Origin: Calothrix sp. NIES-4105
Lineage (GTDB): Bacteria > Cyanobacteriota > Cyanobacteriia > Cyanobacteriales > Nostocaceae
NCBI RefSeq assembly: GCF_002368415.1
Contig: NZ_AP018290.1
Span: forward strand, 1,553,470 to 1,617,469
Direction: 5' to 3'
Length of the DNA stretch: 64,000 nt
Every line of letters begins with the position of its first letter. Position 1 is the stretch's first letter. The notes beneath the pieces were generated by a model, which made no database searches, had not been told where the DNA came from, and was given only the letters and a program-made list of their open reading frames with translations. A program made the position numbers and the translations under genes. This document shows positions 57,408-64,000 of this stretch, piece by piece.

Positions 57408-57885
57408 CTGTTTTTCTGCCCGTTCAACTTAACCAAGTTATATCAAAATGATATGAATATAGTTTTAACGATAAATAAACAATTGAATAAATTTTATCAG
57501 GACCACGTGCGCTCCCGCATAGTTTTGAACGGCAGTCGGCGCCAAATTTTAGGTAATAAGATATCATTGCTGCCGTGCGATACCTTTACTCCACGGCACC
57601 TCAAGGTCGAGAAAATGTTCCCAATATAAAAATAAGCAATACTTCAAAAACTTAAATTACTTGTTTTCTTAATTGGCACAGTTATGTTCTAGTTTAAACA
57701 TTACGCTTTTGGTATAACTAGTCCTTTACGGGCACCATAAGACACTGAGAACAATAAAATATCTATTCAGGTGTTAGTAAAAATCATGCAAATGATAGTA
57801 AAACCCCATGCAAATATTATTGCTTTAATACACAAAAATTGGCTATAAAGGTAAGATGCCCTAGTTTTAAATCATTCACTTGATT
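57408..57885. other. Gene-free spacer
   Basis: 478 AT-rich bases between the divergent exonuclease gene and the AAA-like fragment. ATGCAAAT-type words repeat near 57785-57815. A short frame (57345-57629) overlaps the exonuclease start and shows no family features. I see no RNA gene. Confidence 0.5.
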
Positions 57886-58524
57886 ATGAGATATCAAGTT
57901 GGCGGTAGCCTTAAGCATGATGATTCTACATATGTCTTCCCTCAAGCAGATGAACAACTTTATGCGTGGCTCAAAGCAGGAAATTTTTGTTACGTCCTAT
58001 ACTACCATCAAACAGGCAAGTCATCTCTACTACACCAAACTATCCATCGTCTAGAAAAAGAAGATTATAAATGTGTTTATCTTGATACAGCTTTATTAGG
58101 CGGCAAGCAAACTACATCTATACAATGGTATAAAGCTCTTATTGTCAGCTTGTTTTACAAACTAAATCTGACAAAACGGGTTGACTTTCAAAACTGGTGG
58201 GAGCAACAATCAGAGCTTGACCCTGTGCAAAAACTGCATAAATTCATTGAACAGGTGTTACTGAAGGAGGTTAAAAACAACCGCATTTTCATCTTTATTG
58301 ATAATATTAATAGCCTACTAAGTTTAAATTTTTCAATCAACGATTTTTTTATTTGGATTTATCACTGTTATAATCAACAAGCATATAACCCTAATTTGAA
58401 ACGCTTGGGTTTTGCATTATCTGGTGTAGCTAGTCCATCTAACCTGGTTGCTGATAAACACCGAACGCCTTTTAAAATTGGTCAAGCAATTGAGTTAAAT
58501 GACTTTCAACTGCATGAAGAATAA
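57886..58524 (+). CDS. AAA-like ATPase domain protein, 3'-truncated
   Basis: 212 aa from ATG 57886 (a TTG six bases earlier is in frame). The text YQVGGSLKHDDSTYVFPQAD and AGNFCYVLYYHQTGKSSLL matches the AAA-like domain found at the start of many cyanobacterial WD40 or signalling proteins. The P-loop is present as QTGKSS where the family usually has RQMGKSSL, and IFIFIDNINSLL is the Walker B region. Full-length relatives continue for at least another 100 residues after AIELNDFQLHE; here two stops follow at once and the next bases belong to an unrelated gene (a CASTOR/POLLUX-type channel). It is therefore a 5' fragment created at a deletion junction and is probably not functional, although it may be expressed. 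Confidence 0.75.
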   Translation: MRYQVGGSLKHDDSTYVFPQADEQLYAWLKAGNFCYVLYYHQTGKSSLLHQTIHRLEKEDYKCVYLDTALLGGKQTTSIQWYKALIVSLFYKLNLTKRVDFQNWWEQQSELDPVQKLHKFIEQVLLKEVKNNRIFIFIDNINSLLSLNFSINDFFIWIYHCYNQQAYNPNLKRLGFALSGVASPSNLVADKHRTPFKIGQAIELNDFQLHEE

Positions 58525-58610
58525 TAGATATTATTAAAGAGTTAGTAGTTGCTAACGAATCAGTTAATTCCGCAGCCATTGTTATTTTATCTCAACAAAA
58601 TAAAGAGGAG

Positions 58611-60062
58611 ATGGATGACTTCCTGCGAAATAATCTTAGCTCACTAAAAACTACACGAGTCGTGACTCGCAATGGTTTAATCACTAATTTAAATGACCTA
58701 AATAAAGTTGGTGTTAAAGTTGCCAAATCAATTATTATCTTAAACGATGCCCTTGCTTCAGATTCTCTTGAAACCAAGACATTAGCCGATGCGCGCGTTG
58801 TCAAAGCAGTTTTAGCAGTTGTAGCAGCGTCCGAGGAAAACTCTTTGCCGTCTATTGTTGTAGAGTTACACTCAGAACGATATCGCCGACTTGCTGAAAA
58901 TATTGCTCCAGGAGCAGTTACTACTCTGAATGAGGCTGATATTTTGGCGCGGATTTTGGTACAAACCTCGCGCAGTGTAGGACTAGCGGCAGTTTACTTG
59001 AATTTAGTGGGTTTTGAAGGCAACGAATTCTATTTTTTTCGTCCTCAAAATGGTTGGCATAACCTAACATGGGGTGAATTGCCGTTTCATTTCTCAAATG
59101 GTATGCCTATAGGCGCCCGGAATGCACAGGGTATTTTAACAATAAACCCTAATCAAAGCTATAAGTTAGCAGATTTTGATGAAGTTATCATCTTAGCAGA
59201 AGATGACTCAACTATTCGGTTTTACCCACAACCTGTAGTGCAGCCGAAAAATTTTGGTAATGGCGCCCATAAAACATTAGACCGAAAACCTGAAAAGCAT
59301 CTTATTATTAACTGGAGCAGCAAAACTCCGATAATTATTAAAGAATATGCTAAATACCTAGCTAATGATTCACAGGTTGACTTAGTAGTAGAGGATTTAA
59401 CATTACTATCGCAAGCTGAATTTGATAGTATTGCCAAATCCCACTCACATCTTAAAATGCAAATTCTGCAAATTAATCTAGACTCGTTTGAGCAGCTTGT
59501 TCGTCTCAAACCCCACTCATATAACAGCATCTCTATTTTGGCGCCTAGCGGGGAGAATGCAGAAGAAATAGATGCTAAAACCCTTACAATTTTGTTAGAA
59601 CTGCGGCAACTATTTCAAGAATACACCGCCCAAACCGGAAATAAAGTTACTACCGAATTAATTGCAGAAATAATTGACTCAGAAGACACAGATTTGGCAA
59701 TTAAAGCAGGCGTGAAAGACTTTTTGCTTACTAACCAATTTGTTTCTAAAATTTTAGCTCAGGTATCCCAAGAACCCGATGTTATGTCAATCTATCGAGA
59801 TTTGTTCTCAGTCGATGGAAGTGAACTGTATATAAAGCCTATATCACTTTACTTCTCAAATGAACAGCTTGGTCAGTTGACTTTTGCAGACTGCGTGAAA
59901 GCTGCACAAGAGCGTGACGAATTATGTATTGGAGTCAAAATTAGCGCGCTGAGTCAAGATAAAGAGAAAAATTTTGGTATTGACTTAGTTCCAAATTTGC
60001 ATAAACATTTAAATGTAACTTACAATGATGCGTTGATTACTTTAGCTGAGGATGAAAGTTAA
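58611..60062 (+). CDS. CASTOR/POLLUX-type ion channel, cytosolic part only (5'-truncated)
   Basis: 483 aa starting MDDFLRNNLSSLKTTRVVTR. Homology continues upstream in frame without a start (IIKELVVANESVNSAAIVIL from about 58528) until it meets the end of the AAA-like fragment. This is the RCK-like regulatory region of the CASTOR/POLLUX (DMI1) channel family: VGVKVAKSIIILNDA, DARVVKAVLAVVAA and two further repeats with IIINWS-like strands. The N-terminal transmembrane helices and pore are missing, so it cannot form a channel by itself. GAGGAG directly before the ATG could still allow translation of a soluble ligand-sensing fragment. I regard it as a 5'-deleted gene fused by deletion to the AAA-like fragment. 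A TTAACTGTC repeat follows the stop. Confidence 0.7.
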   Translation: MDDFLRNNLSSLKTTRVVTRNGLITNLNDLNKVGVKVAKSIIILNDALASDSLETKTLADARVVKAVLAVVAASEENSLPSIVVELHSERYRRLAENIAPGAVTTLNEADILARILVQTSRSVGLAAVYLNLVGFEGNEFYFFRPQNGWHNLTWGELPFHFSNGMPIGARNAQGILTINPNQSYKLADFDEVIILAEDDSTIRFYPQPVVQPKNFGNGAHKTLDRKPEKHLIINWSSKTPIIIKEYAKYLANDSQVDLVVEDLTLLSQAEFDSIAKSHSHLKMQILQINLDSFEQLVRLKPHSYNSISILAPSGENAEEIDAKTLTILLELRQLFQEYTAQTGNKVTTELIAEIIDSEDTDLAIKAGVKDFLLTNQFVSKILAQVSQEPDVMSIYRDLFSVDGSELYIKPISLYFSNEQLGQLTFADCVKAAQERDELCIGVKISALSQDKEKNFGIDLVPNLHKHLNVTYNDALITLAEDES

Positions 60063-60088
60063 AAGTTGTGTAATTGTCCAAACAAATT

Positions 60089-60148
60089 GCTTAAATGTCT
60101 TAACTGTCCTTGCATTCTCGCTTATGAATTGAGAGTATATAAAAGCCT
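60089..60148. promoter_or_regulatory. Shared repeat/promoter-like block upstream of TerB-like gene 1
   Basis: CTTAAATGTCTTAACTGTCC, then TTGCATTCTCGCT, then GAGAGTATATAAAAG. The same arrangement (TTGTATTTTTGCT ... GAGAATATTTAAAAG) lies before the paralogous gene at 62619. The TTGCAT and TATATAA parts are spaced about 22-24 bases apart and could be part of a promoter. A weaker relative lies at 52554. Confidence 0.55.
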
Positions 60149-60185
60149 AGATACCAAAAAATATCAAAAATTGAAGAGGTAAATG

Positions 60186-60677
60186 ATGAGCAATCTTAAA
60201 GAAGTATTGCCTGCTTCAGAGTTTCTGAAAAAAAACTTAGGTATTTCCTCTATTCCCGTTGAAGCATACCTTAACTATGGATATGCACTGCTGACTATTG
60301 CTGGATCAGATAAAGATGTTTCAGAAGCCGAACTTAACTGGTTACTAAATCATCAGCGCATGGCTGGCGCCCCTGATGAAGTAATAGAAAAATATAAAAC
60401 ATTTGATTACAAAAAGGCTGATTTAGAACAGTTGTTATCTAAAATAACAGTTGATGTTCCTACTTGGTCAAAATCAAGGTCATTGCTGTATCATGCGGTT
60501 CAAATGGCGCGTGCGGATCAGAATTACTCAACTGAAGAGCAACAAGCTGTAACAAAAGCAGCTAAACTGTTGAAGGTTGAAGATGATACTGCACTTGCCC
60601 TCAATCGGTTAATCGAAACAGAAGAAGCAGTAACCGCATTACGTAAGGCGTTACTACAAACTGACGTTTTAGCTTAA
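60186..60677 (+). CDS. TerB-like protein, copy 1
   Basis: 163 aa. All-helical, acidic, with the metal-binding-like pattern of TerB proteins: YALLTIAGSDKDVSEAELNW in the first half (Asp/Glu cluster) and MARADQNYSTEEQQAV in the second. The family is linked to tellurite resistance and stress, with no known enzymatic activity. It is nearly identical to the 62619 copy (most differences are in the D/E loop and a few surface residues), and even the DNA of the central part is the same. ATG 60186 is chosen because GAGG lies six bases before it, as in the other copy; ATG 60183 would add one Met. The two copies flank the Rieske oxygenase gene. Confidence 0.85.
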   Translation: MSNLKEVLPASEFLKKNLGISSIPVEAYLNYGYALLTIAGSDKDVSEAELNWLLNHQRMAGAPDEVIEKYKTFDYKKADLEQLLSKITVDVPTWSKSRSLLYHAVQMARADQNYSTEEQQAVTKAAKLLKVEDDTALALNRLIETEEAVTALRKALLQTDVLA

Positions 60678-61046
60678 TTGAACAGAACCCCCACATGCCA
60701 TCAGCTTGATTCAGAGCGTGTGGGGTTTGGGAACTGACCCTGTGAATTTTTGATTTGAATTACACCTTTTACTGACCGTTAATTATTAATAAAGAACGAT
60801 TATTGAGAAAAATATTGGCATAAGTTTAAAGGTTGGAAGTCAAGGTCGGTTCGCTCTTGAACTTAGAGAAATCATAGAAAAACCCGCAAAAGGAACAAAG
60901 AAGAATGTTCGTTTTGTAGCTTACTTTTTAAGTATTAACAACGTATTAACATTGTTAATTTTGTCAGGACTTACGCAAAAATCACGAAAAAGCTTAATTT
61001 ATCGAACCGCCAAGTTGCATACTTACGCGCAGCAATTTTTTGTCAA
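60678..61046. other. Spacer between TerB-like copy 1 and the oxygenase gene
   Basis: 369 bases. It contains a terminator-like hairpin at 60689-60725 and one AGGACTTACGCA word at 60966. An open stretch without a start codon (about 60830-61047, with GRFALELREIIEKPAKGTKK) may be a decayed coding fragment that I cannot assign. Confidence 0.5.
60689..60725 (+). terminator. Hairpin terminator after TerB-like copy 1
   Basis: CCCCACATGC (60689-60698) pairs with GCGTGTGGGG (60716-60725), ten pairs with one G-U, followed by TTT. It starts 12 bases after the stop. Confidence 0.75.
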
Positions 61047-62378
61047 ATGAAACCAGAATTCAATTTTTTTCAGCATTGGTATCCTATAACGCCACTCGAA
61101 GACTTAGATCCCAAGCAACCAACAGCTGTGACACTTCTTGGACTGCGTTTAGTTATCTGGAAGCCCAAATCATCTGAAACTTTCCAAGTGTTTTTAGATC
61201 AATGTCCCCATCGTCTTGCTCCCCTAAGTGAGGGTCGCATTGATAACGAAACAGGGAATTTAATGTGTAGCTATCATGGTTGGCAATTTGATCGGCAAGG
61301 AATTTGTACTCATATTCCCCAAGCAGAAAATCCAGAACTTGTAAGCAATAATCAAAAAAATTTGTGTGCAAAAGCACTACCAGTCCGTCAGGAACAAGAT
61401 TTGCTCTGGGTTTGGCCAGATGCAAAATCAAGCCAACAAGCTATTGATACACCATTACCTTTGTCACCCAAACTAGACGCAAGCAAAGGCTTTGTTTGGT
61501 CTTCTTTTGTACGGGATTTAGAGTATGACTGGCAAACTCTTGTGGAAAATGTAGCAGACCCCAGTCATGTTCATTTTTCTCATCACGGTGTACAGGGCGA
61601 TCGCAAAAAAGCAGTACCAATCCCGATCAAAATTGTGCAATCAACACCTAATTTGATTGAAGCGACTACATCCTCTGGTTTACAAAGAACAATCACTTTT
61701 GAACCACCTTGCCGATTGGAATATGCGTTCAGTTTTGGCGATGGCAGCAAACAGTTTGGACTTATCACCTACTGTGTGCCTGTGTCTCCAGGTAAGTCTA
61801 GAGTTGTCGCTTATTTTTCCCGTAACTTTGCCAAAACATTTCATGGTTTCAAGCCCCGTTGGTGGGAACATATCACCGAACGTAATCTGGTTATTGATGG
61901 AGATATGGTTCTTCTTATGCAGCAAGAATATTTTCTCCAACAAAAAAAATCTACCACTAGCTGGAAAACTGCCTATCAGCTACCTACTAATGCAGACCGT
62001 TTAGTAATAGAGTTTAGGAATTGGTTTGATCGCTATTGTCACGGACAACTACCCTGGAGCGAAGTTGGAACCAATGTTCCAGCAACATTGAATATCAATA
62101 ATGATCACCAACAAATCCTTGATCGCTACAAACAACACACCCAGCATTGTAGTAGCTGTCGAAAAGCACTTTTGGTAGTACAACGCTTGCAAGCAGTGCT
62201 TTTAATCTACTTTACTATTACTGTTTGCGCTGTTGCTCTCCTTCCCGATGGATTGCAATGGAAGTTGGGTTTACCCTTAATTGTGACAGCATTAATAGGT
62301 TTAGGAGCTTACGCTTGGTTGAAATTTTGGCTGAGTCCGAGATTTTACTTTGTGGACTACATCCATGCACACAGATAG
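61047..62378 (+). CDS. Rieske oxygenase of the PaO/Tic55-like family
   Basis: 443 aa. The Rieske [2Fe-2S] ligands are Cys53-x-His55 (QCPHR) and Cys74-x2-His77 (CSYHGW). The mononuclear iron site is in ENVADPSHVHFSHHG near 168-182. The C-terminal part has HCSSCRKAL with Cys368-x2-Cys371, the CxxC of the PaO/Tic55/PTC52 group, and then two hydrophobic helices (about 380-428) that anchor it in a membrane. Family members oxidise chlorophyll breakdown products or protochlorophyllide-type tetrapyrroles using ferredoxin. Cyanobacteria carry several such genes of unknown substrate. It has no operon partner except the flanking TerB-like copies. The start ATG 61047 is followed closely by FFQHWYPI, typical for the family. 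Confidence 0.88.
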   Translation: MKPEFNFFQHWYPITPLEDLDPKQPTAVTLLGLRLVIWKPKSSETFQVFLDQCPHRLAPLSEGRIDNETGNLMCSYHGWQFDRQGICTHIPQAENPELVSNNQKNLCAKALPVRQEQDLLWVWPDAKSSQQAIDTPLPLSPKLDASKGFVWSSFVRDLEYDWQTLVENVADPSHVHFSHHGVQGDRKKAVPIPIKIVQSTPNLIEATTSSGLQRTITFEPPCRLEYAFSFGDGSKQFGLITYCVPVSPGKSRVVAYFSRNFAKTFHGFKPRWWEHITERNLVIDGDMVLLMQQEYFLQQKKSTTSWKTAYQLPTNADRLVIEFRNWFDRYCHGQLPWSEVGTNVPATLNINNDHQQILDRYKQHTQHCSSCRKALLVVQRLQAVLLIYFTITVCAVALLPDGLQWKLGLPLIVTALIGLGAYAWLKFWLSPRFYFVDYIHAHR

Positions 62379-62399
62379 AAGCAACTTTGAAAACATTTT

Positions 62400-62478
62400 T
62401 TTAACTGTCTCAAAAATTTGCTTAACTGTCTTAACTGTCCTTGTATTTTTGCTTTGATACTGAGAATATTTAAAAGGA
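62400..62478. promoter_or_regulatory. Shared repeat/promoter-like block upstream of TerB-like gene 2
   Basis: Three TTAACTGTC units, then CTTGTATTTTTGCT and GAGAATATTTAAAAGG. It is the counterpart of the 60089 block and lies about 140 bases before the second TerB-like gene, so the duplication may have included its upstream region. Confidence 0.55.
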
Positions 62479-62618
62479 TGTACACCAATAGTAATACATC
62501 AAGAATTTGACCAGTAATTAAATAGTTAAATACTAATTATCAAACTGGGAAATAATTCTTCCATTTATAAATGGCATCTGCAAAAGAACAAATTAACGAA
62601 AAATCAAAGAGGTAATTT

Positions 62619-63110
62619 ATGAGCAATATTGCAGAAGTACTACCTGCTTCAGAGTTTCTGAAAAAGAACTTAGGTATTTCCTCTATTCCCGTTGAAGCAT
62701 ACCTTAACTATGGATATGCACTCCTCGCTATTGCAGGAGCTGATGGAGAGGTTTCAGAAGCCGAACTTAACTGGTTACTAAATCATCAGCGCATGGCTGG
62801 CGCCCCTGATGAAGCAATAGAGAAATATAAAACATTTGATTACAAAAAGGCTGATTTAGAACAGTTGTTATCTAAAATAACAGTTGATGTTCCTACTTGG
62901 TCAAAATCAAGGTCATTGCTGTATCATGCAATTCAAATGGCGCGCGCGGATAATAATTACTCAGCTGAAGAGCAAAAAGCTGTAAAAAAAGCAGCTAAAC
63001 TGTTGAAGGTTGAAGATGATACTGCGCTTGCTCTCAATCGGTTAATAGAAACAGAAGAAGCAGTAACCGCATTACGTAAGGCGCTACTACAGACTGACGT
63101 TTTAGCTTAA
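62619..63110 (+). CDS. TerB-like protein, copy 2
   Basis: 163 aa, a tandem paralogue of the 60186 gene. It differs mainly in the acidic loop (AGADGEVSEAELNW against AGSDKDVSEAELNW) and around residues 110-130 (ADNNYSAEEQKAV). The central and C-terminal parts (KTFDYKKADLEQLLSKITV, LIETEEAVTALRKALLQTDV) are identical. GAGG lies six bases before ATG 62619. A strong terminator follows. Two complete, almost identical copies on either side of one oxygenase gene point to a recent duplication; a dosage effect or divergent regulation is possible. Confidence 0.85.
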   Translation: MSNIAEVLPASEFLKKNLGISSIPVEAYLNYGYALLAIAGADGEVSEAELNWLLNHQRMAGAPDEAIEKYKTFDYKKADLEQLLSKITVDVPTWSKSRSLLYHAIQMARADNNYSAEEQKAVKKAAKLLKVEDDTALALNRLIETEEAVTALRKALLQTDVLA

Positions 63111-63130
63111 TCTTTCTCTTAGGGCTGTTT

Positions 63131-63181
63131 GGTGGCTTAAGCCACCCTACGGCAAATACCCGACTTATTTAACAAGTCGGG
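63131..63181 (+). terminator. Double hairpin terminator after TerB-like copy 2
   Basis: GGTGGCTTAAGCCACC (63131-63146) is a perfect palindrome, and CCCGACTT (63159-63166) pairs with AAGTCGGG (63174-63181), followed after some bases by CTTTTTTC. Confidence 0.75.
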
Positions 63182-63217
63182 AATTAGCAACTTTTTTCAA
63201 ATATTTATACTAAAAAA

Positions 63218-64000
63218 ATGAATAATATATTAATTATCCTAGGTGAAGTACTATTTTTAATATTTATTTTCTCTCTGTTTAACTGGGTAATTGGCATCAT
63301 CTTTAAGCAGATTGCTAAAGTTTCTTGGCTGCAAGGAAGAACTGCAAATCTCACCTTTCTGCGCCGGAATATCAGCAGAATTTTAATTCTGACTTCTACA
63401 GTGCTATGTCTTGCGCTGGTTGGTGTAAATGGGATGGTGGTTTATCGAGGTGGAAATGTTCAAGAATTCCAACTTAATCTTATTCGCAGTCTTCCTACCC
63501 AATTTTGGATTAATATCTTTACAGCAAGCTTGAAAACTGTAAGTTTGCTAATGCTAGTTAAATTAAGCGTACAACCTTTAAGCCGAGGGTTAGACTGGGT
63601 TTGTGATTACGTTAAAAAAGTCGATCGCATCAAAGCTAATGATGAGAGTGTTGAAGCTTTTTTCAAAGTATTAAAAAGAATTATTATTCATACTATATGG
63701 ATATCTTCTTTTATTTTATGTGCTAATTTTTTATACTTACCGTCAGTCGTTCCCAAATATATTTACACTGCTTTAAAAATATATATTACTATCACAGTTG
63801 GTTTACTTATTGTTAAAGCTGTTGCTACCATCGTTGACACTCTCGACGCGCTGAGTCTTAAATACTCCAATAATAACAATTTATTGCGTTTATATGAGCG
63901 TTTACGCCACTTGATTCCCCTGTTCAAAAAATGTTTGGAATACGTCCTCTATGTTGCCATAGTAAATCTTGTTGTTCCGGAAATACAACCTATCGCTTGG
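63218..64000 (+). CDS. MscS-type mechanosensitive channel, N-terminal part (runs off right edge)
   Basis: 261 codons from ATG 63218, open to the edge. It begins with a hydrophobic helix (ILIILGEVLFLIFIFSLFNWV) and has further membrane segments near 55-80, 100-120 and 160-200, separated by basic loops (LRRNISRILILTS). The last visible part (YERLRHLIPLFKKCLEYVLY) resembles the linker before the pore helix of long cyanobacterial MscS-like proteins. The pore and beta domains would lie beyond the window, so the family call is tentative. Not recognised beyond being a multi-pass membrane protein of probable MscS type. Confidence 0.65.
   Translation, partial: MNNILIILGEVLFLIFIFSLFNWVIGIIFKQIAKVSWLQGRTANLTFLRRNISRILILTSTVLCLALVGVNGMVVYRGGNVQEFQLNLIRSLPTQFWINIFTASLKTVSLLMLVKLSVQPLSRGLDWVCDYVKKVDRIKANDESVEAFFKVLKRIIIHTIWISSFILCANFLYLPSVVPKYIYTALKIYITITVGLLIVKAVATIVDTLDALSLKYSNNNNLLRLYERLRHLIPLFKKCLEYVLYVAIVNLVVPEIQPIAW

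Noticed and set aside
57345-57629. A 94-codon plus-strand frame
   Set aside because: Overlaps the start of the exonuclease on the other strand, with no motif or ribosome site.
60830-61047. Open stretch containing ELREIIEKPAKGTKK before the oxygenase
   Set aside because: No start codon, no family I can name, and it ends at the oxygenase start; mentioned only as a possible decayed fragment.

Overview
The window looks like a chromosomal secondary-metabolism island from a filamentous, probably heterocyst-forming cyanobacterium (Nostoc-like). The evidence is HIP1 octamers (GCGATCGC), AT-rich spacers, palindromic GTAGAGACGCG... elements inside genes, the sets of cyanobacterial peptide genes, and a Rieske/PaO-type oxygenase.

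Region A (1-11950, minus strand) is the front end of an anabaenopeptin-type NRPS read leftwards: apnA (A-PCP-C-A-PCP-E), apnB (C-A-PCP) and the first 597 codons of apnC (C-A..., cut by the left edge). The residues lining the A-domain pockets suggest a Val/Ile-like exocyclic residue followed by a basic, epimerised residue, as expected for the D-Lys that anchors the ureido ring. Upstream (12087-15117) are a small glycine-rich membrane protein, the 3' remnant of an aconitase/LeuC-family dehydratase (perhaps from a lost homotyrosine gene) and a LamG-repeat-patatin phospholipase.

Region B (15822-44699, plus strand) is a second NRPS assembly line that I do not recognise as a described pathway. A chorismate lyase, an AMP-ligase and a free carrier protein should make and load 4-hydroxybenzoate. 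Two NRPSs (2602 and 6171 aa) then carry seven modules and a thioesterase. Manual reading of the specificity residues gives Pro, N-Me-Ile/Val, Thr, Leu, D-Ala, Thr (possibly dehydrated) and an unassigned last residue.

Region C (44817-52130) is a microviridin (graspetide) locus: precursor mdnA (52 aa, core with the KYPSD motif), ATP-grasp ligases mdnB and mdnC, and two paralogous SbmA/YddA-like ABC exporters flanking them. The GNAT gene mdnD survives only as a fragment with an internal stop.

Region D (52350-64000) is a patchwork of remnants and solo genes: a lipase tail, a phytochelatin-synthase-like protein, an Asp/Glu racemase homologue, a dead ACP-thioester reductase fragment, a probable nucleotidyltransferase-fold protein, a DEDD exonuclease, an AAA-like fragment abutting a headless CASTOR/POLLUX-type channel, a Rieske/PaO oxygenase flanked by two near-identical TerB-like genes, and the start of an MscS-type channel. 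A short repeat built on TTAACTGTC recurs in at least seven spacers of regions B-D.
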